Positions 16,751-25,940 of a DNA stretch of 64,000 nt are shown here, one piece after another. The stretch's first letter is position 1; each line of letters opens with the position of its first letter. Where the stretch lies: contig CALMRZ010000034.1 in assembly GCA_937872225.1 (NCBI GenBank), positions 1 to 64,000 of the forward strand. Reading direction: 5' to 3'. The notes beneath the pieces were generated by a model. It made no database searches. It was not told the DNA's origin and was given only the letters and a program-made list of their open reading frames with translations. The position numbers and the translations under genes are program-made. The DNA is from an uncultured Spirochaetota bacterium (GTDB lineage Bacteria; Spirochaetota; UBA4802; UBA5550).

Positions 16751-18454
16751 ATGGGCCGGTGCGATGGGGAAAAAACCTGCGGAACAGCCTCGAGGCGTGC
16801 CGCCGTGTTCCTTGCCGCGGTCCTGTGCGCATGGCTGGTTGACGGACAGGCCGCCGGCGCCGGATGGGGCCCGGAGGATTCGGCCCTGCTGAAAAGACTG
16901 GCTTCCATGAAAAAACCTGCGGAGCGCGCCAGGGTCGCCGAGGAAAACCGGGCCATCATAACAGAGGCATGGCTCTATTCGGCAGCGGGCAAAGCGTCGG
17001 CCCTCGGGAGCAATTATACCGATGACACGGGCCTGCGCATGACCCGCGTCGTGGAGGAACTGGCACGGGGAAGGAACCTGAAAGGCTGCATGGGGGCGGC
17101 CCTTTATGCCCGGGCCGACATCCTTCTTGATTTCCGGTACCGGTACCGGGATGCGGAGAAAGCCTATACCGGCTCCCTCGCCCTTTTCAGGGAAAAGGGC
17201 GATATCGTCTGGCAGGCCCGGTGCGTTAACCGTCTCGGCGACGCCGCTTTCCGCAGGGGCGACTATACCGCCGCTGACCTGAAGTTCCGGGAGGCGCGTG
17301 ACCTGTACCGCAGGGCGGGCTCTGACTTCGGCGAGGCCAACTGCGCCAAGCGCTTCGGCGACCTCTCCCTCCAGGTCCCGGACAACGCGAAGGCTGAAAC
17401 ACTGTATCGGCAGGCGATGACGCTCTATGCCAGGCTCGGCTCCACCCTGGGCGAGGCAAACTGCCTGAAACGCCTCGGCGATATATCCTTCGGCACCGGG
17501 GCCGCGGTAGAGGCACGGGCCCGGTACGGTCAGGCCCTGGCCCTCTACATGAAAGCCGGTTCCCGCCTCGGCGAGGCAAACTGCCGCAAGATGCTCGGTG
17601 AAATCGCCTTCGCGGAAAAGGACCACACGGCCGCTGAGGAGGAGTTCCGGAAGGCACTCTCCCTGTACCGGGATGTCCATTCGGTTGCGGGGGAAGCCCA
17701 CTGCCTGATGAGGCTGGGTGACCTTTCCCGTGCCCGGGGGGACGTAGCCGCGGCTGAAAAATTCTACCGCCAGGCCCTGGAGCTTGTGCGCGGAGTGGGG
17801 TCCTTCCCTGAAAGGGCCGATTGCCTGCTGCGCCTTGCGGAGCTGGCTTCTGCAAAGAAGGACATCAGGGAATGCGGGCGGCTTTCGGACGAGGCCATCA
17901 GCTCCCTTGACGGGTCCGCGGCCGGTATAAAATCCGCCGGGGCCCTGTACGGCCTTGGCGGCGTCAATTATGACAACGGGGACCTTGGCCGGGCCGAACG
18001 GCTGTACCGGGAAGCGGCCGCTCGGTACCGGTGCGCCGGCTCCGTCATTGGCGAGGCAAATTGCGTCTACCGTACCGGCGAGATCCGGATGGCCAGGAAA
18101 CAGTACCGCGGCGCCGACGGACGCTTCGAGGCCGCCCGCGCCCTGTACCGGAAAGGCGCTTCGCCGCTGGGCGAGGCCAACTGCGTCTTCATGCTGGGGG
18201 AGGTCCTTTTCAGAACATCGTCCTATAACGGGGCGGGGGAGCGCTACCGGCAGGCCCTGGAACAGTACCGGGCCGCAGGCTCCGTGCTGGGCGAGGCGAA
18301 TTGCGTCTACAGCCTGGGCGACGTGAATTTTTACTCCCGGGATCTATCCTCTGCCCGGGAATCGTATGCCAGGGCGAGGCCGTTATATACGAAGGCCGGC
18401 TCAAAGCTGGGCGAAGACAACTGCGACAGGAGGATGAAAGAGCTCGGCGATTGA
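16751..18454 (+). CDS. exported tetratricopeptide-repeat protein with GEANC repeats
   Basis: A 567-residue protein: signal peptide (residues 16-36), then a short domain, then about ten TPR units of 40 residues. Each unit carries the phrase GEANC (or GEAHC) followed by xxLGDIxF, then an A-x-x-Y/F motif and LYR.AGS. TPR arrays of this class build a right-handed superhelix for protein binding. The Cys in every unit is conserved. The start at 16751 is supported by AGGAG 7 bases upstream. The partner is unknown. It converges with the Lys-rich protein gene 16 bases downstream. Confidence 0.85.
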   Translation: MGRCDGEKTCGTASRRAAVFLAAVLCAWLVDGQAAGAGWGPEDSALLKRLASMKKPAERARVAEENRAIITEAWLYSAAGKASALGSNYTDDTGLRMTRVVEELARGRNLKGCMGAALYARADILLDFRYRYRDAEKAYTGSLALFREKGDIVWQARCVNRLGDAAFRRGDYTAADLKFREARDLYRRAGSDFGEANCAKRFGDLSLQVPDNAKAETLYRQAMTLYARLGSTLGEANCLKRLGDISFGTGAAVEARARYGQALALYMKAGSRLGEANCRKMLGEIAFAEKDHTAAEEEFRKALSLYRDVHSVAGEAHCLMRLGDLSRARGDVAAAEKFYRQALELVRGVGSFPERADCLLRLAELASAKKDIRECGRLSDEAISSLDGSAAGIKSAGALYGLGGVNYDNGDLGRAERLYREAAARYRCAGSVIGEANCVYRTGEIRMARKQYRGADGRFEAARALYRKGASPLGEANCVFMLGEVLFRTSSYNGAGERYRQALEQYRAAGSVLGEANCVYSLGDVNFYSRDLSSARESYARARPLYTKAGSKLGEDNCDRRMKELGD

Positions 18455-18469
18455 CCGCCGCGGATGCCG

Positions 18470-19213
18470 TTATTGCGCCGCCGGCTCGCCAACCCTGGGT
18501 TTCGCCAGATATCCCGATGGCCTTTTTGCTTGGCCGGCATCGGGGAGACCTGTATTTTTTCTTATGGCATCGCCTGTTGTGGCGGCATCTTCTCGACTAA
18601 CGGGTTCTTTTTTAACGGGAACTGGTTTTCCTTTATCGGCGGTTATCGCCCGTTCTGTTTTTCCCGGGGCGTTCTTTTTATCGCTTCCTGATAAGCTCTT
18701 CCGTGTTTCCTTTCCATCGGCGCTTTTTCCGTTTTCTGCGGGAATTACAGCATCTGACTTCATATCCTTTTTATTGCCGGCGCCGCCGGGCATGTCTTTG
18801 TTCTTCTTCACCGGAGCAGTCCCCTTTTTCCCAGCAGCATATGAACCCCTTCCCCCGGCCGGTCGGCCTTTCATATCAGTGACGGCCTGTATATCATCAC
18901 CGCTCCTGTCCATGCCCCCGGCCTGCACGCGGCCTTTTCCGCCGGCATCACCGGTCCGGTCGGCGGCTTCGGACACTACCAGGTCTGCCCCGGCGGTAAT
19001 GAATCCAACCGCGTCCCTCACACCGGGCAGGTCCGCGCTGCAGCGCAGACCTGCGGCCGCCGGCAACAGTAGTATCAGGATTGTCATTCTCCTCATCATG
19101 CTCCTCCATGGGCCAGGCGGTCCCTGTCCGAGATCGGGTAGTTCGTGCGGGACGTTCTTCAGGCCTCTTAACTGCTTCTCGACCAGGGCCCTGATGTTCT
19201 TATGCAGTTTCAT
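18470..19213 (-). CDS. low-complexity Lys/Gly/Asp-rich protein, possibly anchored
   Basis: A 247-residue protein, probably expressed with the araC-like gene upstream (30 bases between them). A hydrophobic segment (MTILILLLPAAAG) lies near residue 43, after which the chain is a long polar, repetitive tail of Lys, Gly, Asp and Ala, likely disordered. The true start may be at the MMRRMT segment, since GGAGGA lies just before it; then the segment would be a signal peptide, possibly with Cys as a weak lipobox. A long open frame also exists on the other strand here, so the call is moderate. No function evident. Confidence 0.5.
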   Translation of the reverse strand: MKLHKNIRALVEKQLRGLKNVPHELPDLGQGPPGPWRSMMRRMTILILLLPAAAGLRCSADLPGVRDAVGFITAGADLVVSEAADRTGDAGGKGRVQAGGMDRSGDDIQAVTDMKGRPAGGRGSYAAGKKGTAPVKKNKDMPGGAGNKKDMKSDAVIPAENGKSADGKETRKSLSGSDKKNAPGKTERAITADKGKPVPVKKEPVSREDAATTGDAIRKNTGLPDAGQAKRPSGYLAKPRVGEPAAQ

Positions 19214-19243
19214 GGTCCCGATATCAGACGATCATAGTCATGT

Positions 19244-20848
19244 TTATGGTGCGGGCGTCGTCGCCTGGTTCTTGCGATACTCGGTGGGAGTCATGTCCAT
19301 TATTTTCAGGAAAGCCCTGTTGAATACAATGACGCTTTCAAATCCGACCGAAAAGGCTATTTCGGCGATCCGCAGGTCGGTCTCCCGCAGCTGCCGCGCC
19401 GCATCCTCGATCCTGAGCCTGTTGATGTACTCGCCGAGCCGGTGCCCGGTAAAGGCCCTGAAGACCCTGTTCATCCGGTCCCGGCTCAGGCCCATTGCCA
19501 TGGCCATGCCGTCGGCGGCAATGTCGGACTGGTAATTGGCCTTGAGAAAATCGACCACTTTCTGGAGCCGCTCCTCCATGGGAGGGGTGAGGATCGCCTC
19601 GCCTTCAACGCCGGAGGAGCTTCCCGGTTCCGCTGTCCCCGCGGCCTTCACGTCGCCGATCTCATATTTCAGCCTGCCGTACAGTACCTGGAGCCGGACC
19701 TGCCGCGACATGGTCTCGTTAACCCGCAGGATCATGAAGAGGACCACGATGGCCGGAAGGGCGTATATGTGATACAGGGGGGGATAATGGAACACGAACA
19801 TGGCATTGATGATATCCCACACTATGACGCTGACGGGGACGACCCCGAGGACGAAAAAATAGAACATCATGATATCGGGACGATTGCGCCTCATGATATA
19901 GAAAACAAGGTACCCGTGGGCGGGTATGGATATTCCCACCGCGGACAGTCCCAGTACCCGCCCCAGGTAGTAGGGCGACGTCGTGTCCTGGTTCACCATG
20001 GTCAGGATGGCGCAGATAACGAGGATGGGGATGTAGATCATGTTCCAGAAGGAAAGAAACACGCGGAAATAATATTGAATGTACAAAAAGAAAAATATCG
20101 GTATCAGGGAGGCGCAGCTCCACATGAGGGTGATCCTGAAATCCATGGTGAAGGGATAATAGGGCGAAAAAATGGCCATCAGGTACGATATCCAGATTAT
20201 GAAGGTCATGAGGACAATGAGATATCTGGCCACAGGGCCCCTCCATATAAGCTCCATGACAATAAAAATGATTCCCGCGAGGAAAACAAGCAGGATCCCC
20301 ACCGTGAGCTGGCGGTAGAGGAATTCCATCAGTATCGAGGTTTTCAGGAAGAGGTCCCGCGACAGGAGCTTCACGCTGCCGGCCAGGCCGCCGTACTCGA
20401 CGCCGTAAATACCCAGGCAGACATGGACGGTGTTCATGCCGGGCGCCAGCACGCCGGGGGGGATTTCATAGTTGCGCGGATAATGCAGGTCCTGGACGTC
20501 GTCGGGGAGGTGCTTCCCCACCAGGGTGCCATTGACAAAGACCCGGTCCACGAGGTAGACCCTGCCGAGGGATATACCCGCGAAATCATCCGGCCTTTCG
20601 AGTGTGATTTCGCCTTTCAGCCACAGGTACTGGATGGCGCGCTTCGGCGGATACGGCAGGCGGGCCATGAACGGCAGGGTGACATGTTTCCATCCTTCCA
20701 TTCCTGAAACGCGGTCCAGGGACTGTTCCTGGCTGTAGAGCACCTGCCAGCGGTCGATTTCCGCCGCGCGGTCACCGGCCGCCGCGCAGCCCGCCAGCAG
20801 GGACGCCGCGGCGAAGGGGAGGGCCAGTAAATAGCAATATCGTTTCAT
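19244..20848 (-). CDS. membrane-anchored AraC-family regulator with 7TM sensor
   Basis: A 534-residue one-component sensor-regulator. It starts with a signal peptide and lipobox (SLLAGC, Cys21). A beta-rich extracytoplasmic domain follows (about 30-165) with FAGISLGRVYLVDRVFVNG, resembling the sugar-binding jelly-roll of 7TMR-DISM receptors. Seven or eight membrane helices come next (about 175-395). A cytosolic AraC-type double helix-turn-helix forms the C-terminus (about 430-530): ADGMAMAMGLSRDRMNRVFR and IAEIAFSVGFESVIVFNRAF. So an outside signal could act directly on DNA binding. Target genes are unknown; tolC lies upstream on the same strand. Confidence 0.85.
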   Translation of the reverse strand: MKRYCYLLALPFAAASLLAGCAAAGDRAAEIDRWQVLYSQEQSLDRVSGMEGWKHVTLPFMARLPYPPKRAIQYLWLKGEITLERPDDFAGISLGRVYLVDRVFVNGTLVGKHLPDDVQDLHYPRNYEIPPGVLAPGMNTVHVCLGIYGVEYGGLAGSVKLLSRDLFLKTSILMEFLYRQLTVGILLVFLAGIIFIVMELIWRGPVARYLIVLMTFIIWISYLMAIFSPYYPFTMDFRITLMWSCASLIPIFFFLYIQYYFRVFLSFWNMIYIPILVICAILTMVNQDTTSPYYLGRVLGLSAVGISIPAHGYLVFYIMRRNRPDIMMFYFFVLGVVPVSVIVWDIINAMFVFHYPPLYHIYALPAIVVLFMILRVNETMSRQVRLQVLYGRLKYEIGDVKAAGTAEPGSSSGVEGEAILTPPMEERLQKVVDFLKANYQSDIAADGMAMAMGLSRDRMNRVFRAFTGHRLGEYINRLRIEDAARQLRETDLRIAEIAFSVGFESVIVFNRAFLKIMDMTPTEYRKNQATTPAP

Positions 20849-20911
20849 TGGCGTAGTGTAACACCACAGCAGGCATTAATACCAGCAGGGAAGCGCTCCC
20901 GTCAAATTAAT

Positions 20912-20938
20912 TTTCCTCTCCGCCGCGCGAAGAGGAAA
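20912..20938 (-). terminator. possible terminator after tolC
   Basis: An 8-bp stem TTTCCTCT/AGAGGAAA with an 11-base GC loop, followed on the minus strand by ATTAATTT, 41 bases after the tolC stop. The U-run is poor. Confidence 0.4.
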
Positions 20939-20978
20939 TAGCGACCCCACCCGATCCGATCACGGGGCCGGACAGTTG

Positions 20979-22634
20979 CTACTTTTTAACGTCTTTCGGT
21001 ATGTACTGGTCGACATCTATTCCGTATTTCTCGAACAGGATGTTCCGGGCCACGTCAAACTGCAGCAGCGAGACATTGTATTTGACCAGGGCCTGCAGTT
21101 CCATCTCGCGGCTCTGCACCATGGCGTCCAGTCCATTCTTTGCGATGGCGGAATTGAGCCGCCCCAGGCCGAGGTCACGGAGCATGCCCCGGTAAAAGAT
21201 CTCGGACTGCTTCCTCGCCTCGACCGCTTTCTGGTAGAGGCGGTAGCTGGCGTCAATGTTATCGCTCGAATTCAGTATTTCGTCCTTGACGGTCCGCCTG
21301 TATTTATCCAGCTGCAGCTGGGCCTGCTTGATCCTGAAGCGCGCATTGCGCTCCTTGATATACAGATACTCCTGCCCGATGGGATATGTCATGGCGAGTT
21401 TACCCTGTATCTGGGGATATTTCACCTGTCCCAGGTCCTTGGTGAAAGCGTCGGAAAAACTGTTGTTCTCGGAGGTCAGCCTTCCGCTGATCGAAGCGAC
21501 CAGCGACGGCAGGGAATTGTTCTCAGCGATCTTGAGCCCTAATTGCGCGGTTTCCAGGTCCCTCACGGCATTGATATAATCGACCCGTTTCTGATAGGCG
21601 GTCTTCAGGGCCTCCTCCACGTTGACGGGGGGATACTTGGTGGTAAATACCGCCGTGCCGGTCACGTCCATGTTCTCATCCACGTTGATCGTGGTCAGGA
21701 AGGCCCTGAGGGACTCCCGGTACTTCTGCCGCGCCATCACCAGTTTCGCCTCGGCGCCGGCGAGCATGGAATTGTACATGCCCAGGGTATAATCATCGGC
21801 AAGCCCATAGGCCGCGTTCCGGGCAACGGTGTCCCGCACTTTTTTCGTCTCCCGCACCTGCAGTTCGGCGTTTTCCAGCGATATCTTGTCCATCACCGTG
21901 TTCCAGTATTCCCCGATTACCTGCACGACGACGAGCGACAGCAAAAAAACGATCTTATCCTTCTGTTTCTTTGACTCATTGTTGAGTATCTCCCTGGTCC
22001 TCTGGTCGTTGATGCCGAAGGCGTTCTTGAGGAGCTCCTGCTGGACCTGGATAAACACGCCGGGCTTATGCGGGTGCGACGGGCCATACATGCTTGAAAA
22101 AAGCGAGCTTGACAGGTCGCTCTTGCGGTTAAAGGCGTCATATTCATATTCAACCCCTCCCACGACCGTGGTGCCGGACATGAATTTTTTGGCCACCCCC
22201 GCCGAGACCTTTGCCTGGGTCACGTCAATGCCGGCAAAGGTCTTCTGGGAAGGCACGTTTCTCGAATAGGCCGCCCCGGCTTCGGCCACCAGGTAGGGAG
22301 AAAATTTGGTTAAAAAACGGTTGTATTGCGTATCGAGCATGGCCACTTCATAGCTGACGGCAAGGGCGTCATAATTCTGTTTCACCGCCCACACGATGGC
22401 CTGGCTCAGGGTTATCTTCATGGAACCCAGGACCAGGGCGGGCTCCTCGGCGATGTCGATCTTGATGGGCCTGCTTTCCCTGGCAAGCCGTGCCTTATCA
22501 TCGACGACAGCGCGCGGCATATCGGTGTTCACGGCCGCGGCGCCCCTGTTATCTTTTACCTGTTGGGCGCCCGCCCCGTACGACACGCCCAGCACCACGC
22601 AGGCCAGCACTGCATGCTTCAACAATTTTTTCAT
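20979..22634 (-). CDS. TolC-like outer-membrane efflux protein
   Basis: A 551-residue outer-membrane channel protein. Signal peptide (KKLLKHAVLACVVLGVSYGAGA), then helical repeats of the OEP (TolC) family: QAIVWAVKQNYDALAVSYEVAMLDTQYNRF, later EEALKTAYQKRVDYINAVRDLETAQLGLKIAENNSLPSL. The start at 22634 is supported by AGGAG 6 bases upstream; the longer frame lacks this. It lies 28 bases after a tetR gene, so the two form an operon, presumably autorepressed. No inner-membrane pump or periplasmic adaptor gene is nearby, so its partner must be elsewhere. Confidence 0.88.
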   Translation of the reverse strand: MKKLLKHAVLACVVLGVSYGAGAQQVKDNRGAAAVNTDMPRAVVDDKARLARESRPIKIDIAEEPALVLGSMKITLSQAIVWAVKQNYDALAVSYEVAMLDTQYNRFLTKFSPYLVAEAGAAYSRNVPSQKTFAGIDVTQAKVSAGVAKKFMSGTTVVGGVEYEYDAFNRKSDLSSSLFSSMYGPSHPHKPGVFIQVQQELLKNAFGINDQRTREILNNESKKQKDKIVFLLSLVVVQVIGEYWNTVMDKISLENAELQVRETKKVRDTVARNAAYGLADDYTLGMYNSMLAGAEAKLVMARQKYRESLRAFLTTINVDENMDVTGTAVFTTKYPPVNVEEALKTAYQKRVDYINAVRDLETAQLGLKIAENNSLPSLVASISGRLTSENNSFSDAFTKDLGQVKYPQIQGKLAMTYPIGQEYLYIKERNARFRIKQAQLQLDKYRRTVKDEILNSSDNIDASYRLYQKAVEARKQSEIFYRGMLRDLGLGRLNSAIAKNGLDAMVQSREMELQALVKYNVSLLQFDVARNILFEKYGIDVDQYIPKDVKK

Positions 22635-22662
22635 GACTTTCTCCTGATACTTTTGCATCATA

Positions 22663-23433
22663 CTAGCGATGCAGAATCGATTCTATTCTCCGGAAGACCT
22701 CTTCATTGGTACTTTCGTTCTTTCTTTCTACGAGGATCCTGAGCACATCTTCCATGATATTTTTCAGATCTTCGGGCAACGTCGGAATCGCCAGTTCGCG
22801 CCCCTTCGGAGCAAGCGACTTAAACACGTACTCAAGGATGTATCCCAGCACATCTTTCTCGTCGCTGTCTCCGTACAGTTCACGGAACAGGGGCTTGCCC
22901 TTGTAAAATTCCCTGTTTATGACATAAAAAGAAATAAATGTCGTTATGTTCATAGGCACCAGCGTCGGATAGTCCGACTCGAACTCGCCCAGCTTGAATC
23001 CCTCTTCAAGGACGGTGGCAAGAATCGACTTGCGGGGAATATCGTACTCCATAATCAGGGACTCGAGGTAGCGTTTCCCCTCGGCAAGTTCCCAGAATAT
23101 GATGCGCATCGCCTCGGGATCCATCGCCCGCAGGTAGATGTTAACGATAAAATAAATGATGAGATAGAGTTTCTGCGACGGCGTGAGATCCCACTTTCCG
23201 AAATACTCGGGCAGGGATGACGATTGATCGTCCCCGCGGAATATCTGCGTGAGCACCTCGAGGTACAGGGTCTCCTTGTCCTTGAAGTAGTAATGGATAA
23301 GGGCCTTGTTCACCGAGGCGCGCTTCGCTATGGCGGACATGCGGGCACCGCTGAATCCCTGCTCGGAGAATTCCTTTTTTGCCGCTTTCAGTATGCGCTG
23401 TTTCGGCTCAATCGTTTCCTTTTTTTTTGCCAT
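22663..23433 (-). CDS. TetR-family transcriptional repressor
   Basis: A 256-residue repressor. The N-terminal helix-turn-helix is clear: RILKAAKKEFSEQGFSGARM, then IAKRASVNKALIHYYFKDKETLY. The C-terminal ligand domain is alpha-helical and not assignable. The start at 23433 is chosen from GGGAG upstream; the longer open frame would run over the operator sites. It is first in an operon with tolC. Two inverted-repeat operators (23460-23497) and a promoter lie directly upstream, so autoregulation and control of efflux are likely. Confidence 0.9.
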   Translation of the reverse strand: MAKKKETIEPKQRILKAAKKEFSEQGFSGARMSAIAKRASVNKALIHYYFKDKETLYLEVLTQIFRGDDQSSSLPEYFGKWDLTPSQKLYLIIYFIVNIYLRAMDPEAMRIIFWELAEGKRYLESLIMEYDIPRKSILATVLEEGFKLGEFESDYPTLVPMNITTFISFYVINREFYKGKPLFRELYGDSDEKDVLGYILEYVFKSLAPKGRELAIPTLPEDLKNIMEDVLRILVERKNESTNEEVFRRIESILHR

Positions 23434-23459
23434 TATTCTCCCGCGTTTCGACAGGGATA

Positions 23460-23497
23460 TTAACCGAATGATTAAACTATTTAACCGTATGGTTAAA
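23460..23497 (-). promoter_or_regulatory. two TetR-type operator copies
   Basis: TTAACCGAATGATTAA (23460-23475, imperfect) and TTTAACCGTATGGTTAAA (23480-23497, near-perfect palindrome with TTTAACC/GGTTAAA arms). The TTAACCGnATGrTTAA cores are spaced exactly 21 bp apart, two helical turns, suggesting two repressor dimers on one face. The second copy overlaps the -10 box. Confidence 0.8.
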
Positions 23498-23522
23498 TCC
23501 ACCATGGCCCCGATAATGTCAA
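23494..23522 (-). promoter_or_regulatory. promoter of tetR-tolC
   Basis: Minus strand TTGACA (23522-23517), 17-base spacer, GATTTA (23499-23494). The -35 is perfect, the -10 weak, and it overlaps the second operator. Confidence 0.6.
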
Positions 23523-23652
23523 GAAATTAATACAATATTGCGGCTTTGACACAAGAATCGTGCCGACCCTTTTCGATGCGGGATCATGAGTACCGGAGAA
23601 AAACTTCTCCATTTTTCCGGGCCTCTGTTCGATGTAACAATGGGGTGATCCA

Positions 23653-24048
23653 ATGAAAAGCATCGGTCTGATAATCACAGCAATAGCCGCGGCCTTCGCT
23701 ATTGTATCCTGTGCCGGGGAGGGGGAGCTGTGCCGCCGCTACCGGACGGAAACATCGATCAACCAGTCCGGCGTGCCCGAAGGGTTGCGCGGCCTCATCC
23801 CCCTGGCCCTGAAATGGGGCGCCGGGGACCCGGCCCTGCGGGACGCCCTGGAACGGTCCATGACCTCCGATGAATGGAGGGAGCTCCGCGAATCCATTCA
23901 CGGCAAAACGGCCGAGATCGAGGAATGGCTTGATGCAGCGCGGAAGTCCGGAAGGTGGACCGCCGAAGCATGCGCCTTCAGGTTTTTACTGGAATTCTAC
24001 GACGACATGAAGGACCTGCAGCTGATGAAGGCGCTGAAGAAACAGTAG
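23653..24048 (+). CDS. small lipoprotein, unknown function
   Basis: A 131-residue lipoprotein: signal peptide with lipobox FAIVSC. The mature part is helical and charged (GVPEGLRGLIPLALKWGAG, MTSDEWRELRESIHGKTAEI, FLLEFYDDMKDLQLMKALKK). No known domain. It diverges from the tetR-tolC operon and is followed 63 bases later by the converging DUF362 gene. Confidence 0.65.
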   Translation: MKSIGLIITAIAAAFAIVSCAGEGELCRRYRTETSINQSGVPEGLRGLIPLALKWGAGDPALRDALERSMTSDEWRELRESIHGKTAEIEEWLDAARKSGRWTAEACAFRFLLEFYDDMKDLQLMKALKKQ

Positions 24049-24111
24049 AAGGAGCGGCCCCGGGACCGCGCCTTCACCCTTTCAGCAGCCCCGCTATTTC
24101 CCCTCAAGGAT

Positions 24112-25179
24112 TCAATCAACCGTCATGAGTTCATAATCGGGATTGCCGAAGCCGATCTCCCGGGCATAATCGATCTGGAACCGGTAGGGTATTTCATAAG
24201 CGACATCCGAAAGCTTCTTGCCCGCCCTCTGTTCAACCAGGTCAAGGGACGCGGCGTCGGCGGCGACGGGGTCGCGCGATACGACAATGCCGATGTCCGG
24301 AACGATCTGCTCGAACACATCCATGCAGTCGCAGTCCTTCGAAATCCGCGTGAGGAAGTTCACGCAGACCATCTTGTTCTCCTTGCCCCGGGCGACGCCC
24401 CAGGCGTGCTCCACGACCTTCTTCTGGAGGTCCTCGTAGGTGGCACCCCAGTTGTAGGCCACGGCGTCAAAGCGGCAGACCGCCAGGCACTGGCCGCAGC
24501 CGATGCATTTCGCGCTGTTGATGACGGCGCTCTTCTCCTCCATGGTTATGGCCCCGGCCGGGCACCACCTGACGCAGAGGCCGCACTTCGTGCAGGCCTT
24601 TGCCTTGATCCTCGGCTTGGCCGTCGAATGCTGTATCATCTTGCCCCGCCGGCTCGAGCATCCCATCCCCATGTTCTTCAGGGCGCAGCCGAAACCGGTG
24701 GCCAGGTGGCCGGTGAAGTGGGACACCATGACCAGGGAGGACGCCTTGACGATGCCGGAGGCCAGCTTCACTGAGGAATATATTTTTCCGGGAACCGGCA
24801 CCTCGACCTCCTCGTCGCCGTAGAGACCGTCCGCCATGATGATGGGCATGCCGGTCCGCTCGTACCCGTAGCCCTGCGCCTGTGCGTGGTTCAGGTGCGA
24901 CACCGCGTCGGTCCGGTTTCCCTTGTACAGGGTCTGGGTCTCGGTGAGGAACGGGGAGCCCTTCATTTCCCTGACGAGTTCGCCCAGCATTTTCAGGTAG
25001 AGCGGCGGCACATGGCCGGTCTTTTTTCCCTCGCCGAAATGCGTTTTCACCGCCACCATGTCCTTCTCGGCTATGAAGCCCAGGAGGCTCTCGGCTGCGA
25101 TGAGCTTCCGGAGGGCCCCGCAGGCCGCCGCGTCATCGGCCTTGCCGGCCGAGGGGATAAAGAAGACCTTTGCTTTCAT
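24112..25179 (-). CDS. DUF362 protein with two 4Fe-4S clusters
   Basis: A 355-residue iron-sulfur protein. DUF362 signatures occur in the N-terminal part (VAVKTHFGEGKKTGHVPP and MVSHFTGHLATGFGCALKNMGMGCSSRRGK). Two ferredoxin motifs follow: CTKCGLCVRWCP and CIGCGQCLAVCRFDA. A C-terminal DUF362 part resumes after them. Such proteins are common in anaerobes; their reaction is not established. Its ATG overlaps the plsC stop codon by four bases (ATGA), so the two are co-translated. Confidence 0.85.
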   Translation of the reverse strand: MKAKVFFIPSAGKADDAAACGALRKLIAAESLLGFIAEKDMVAVKTHFGEGKKTGHVPPLYLKMLGELVREMKGSPFLTETQTLYKGNRTDAVSHLNHAQAQGYGYERTGMPIIMADGLYGDEEVEVPVPGKIYSSVKLASGIVKASSLVMVSHFTGHLATGFGCALKNMGMGCSSRRGKMIQHSTAKPRIKAKACTKCGLCVRWCPAGAITMEEKSAVINSAKCIGCGQCLAVCRFDAVAYNWGATYEDLQKKVVEHAWGVARGKENKMVCVNFLTRISKDCDCMDVFEQIVPDIGIVVSRDPVAADAASLDLVEQRAGKKLSDVAYEIPYRFQIDYAREIGFGNPDYELMTVD

Positions 25180-25940
25180 GCCTTTTCCCCCCTGGTGTAG
25201 CGCTCCAGGACCTCCAGGTTCTTGATCATGAACTCCCGGACCATGTCGGCCGTCTCTTCGGGGGTCTGGTCCTTGAACTTCTCGTAGGGTATCTCGTCAT
25301 AAATCTTCATGATTATCTTCTGCGTGCCGTGGAAGTTCATGCTGTACTTGGGCAGGGCCTCGTTGGTGCCGCTGACCACGATGGGAAGTATGGGCAGCTT
25401 CATCTTGTGGGCCAGCTGGAAGGCGCCCAGCTTGAAGGTCTTTATTCTGCCGTCGGGAGACCGGGTCCCCTCCGGGAAAAAGAATACGGAACTGCCCTCG
25501 GAAAGGCGCGCCTCGCAGTCCCTCATCATCTGCTCGATGCTTTCCTTGTCGCCCCGCTTGAGCTTGATATACTGGTTGAGCACCATGTTCCAGCCGATGA
25601 GGGGCACCTTGAATATCTCGATTTTTGAGACCCACTTGTAATGGAAAAAGAGCCTGAAGGCGACCAGGATGTCCAGCTGGGACTGGTGGTTCGAAACGAT
25701 CAGGTAGGTGGCGTTCTTCCGCACCTTCTCTCTCCCCTCGATCCTGATGCGCCAGGACGGCATGATCCAGGTGTAGAGCGACGCCCAGAAGCATGTCCAG
25801 AGATGGAGAAGCCTGAGCCGCCGGTCAAAGGGATAGGTCGTGATCCTGATCGCAAGGGCGATGAGATAGAACGGGATAGAGGTGATTCCCACAAAGGTCA
25901 GAAAGGCTGCGGAGACAATACGGTTAAACATATGCGACAT
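25176..25940 (-). CDS. plsC: 1-acyl-sn-glycerol-3-phosphate acyltransferase
   Basis: A 254-residue inner-membrane enzyme that acylates lysophosphatidic acid to phosphatidic acid. An N-terminal hydrophobic helix (10-32) is followed by the acyltransferase motif SNHQSQLD (His85, Asp90, the HX4D pair) and by FPEGTRSPDG, the glycerol-3-phosphate binding motif. The start at 25940 is preferred because GGAGGAG lies just upstream; the longer frame to 26009 lacks this. It overlaps the DUF362 gene by four bases. Confidence 0.9.
   Translation of the reverse strand: MSHMFNRIVSAAFLTFVGITSIPFYLIALAIRITTYPFDRRLRLLHLWTCFWASLYTWIMPSWRIRIEGREKVRKNATYLIVSNHQSQLDILVAFRLFFHYKWVSKIEIFKVPLIGWNMVLNQYIKLKRGDKESIEQMMRDCEARLSEGSSVFFFPEGTRSPDGRIKTFKLGAFQLAHKMKLPILPIVVSGTNEALPKYSMNFHGTQKIIMKIYDEIPYEKFKDQTPEETADMVREFMIKNLEVLERYTRGEKA

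Noticed and set aside
18564-19535. 323-codon plus-strand frame opposite the Lys-rich protein
   Set aside because: Runs across the gap into the araC-like gene on the other strand, and its hydrophobic Ser/Pro/Phe content is what an inverted Lys/Gly-rich frame would give.
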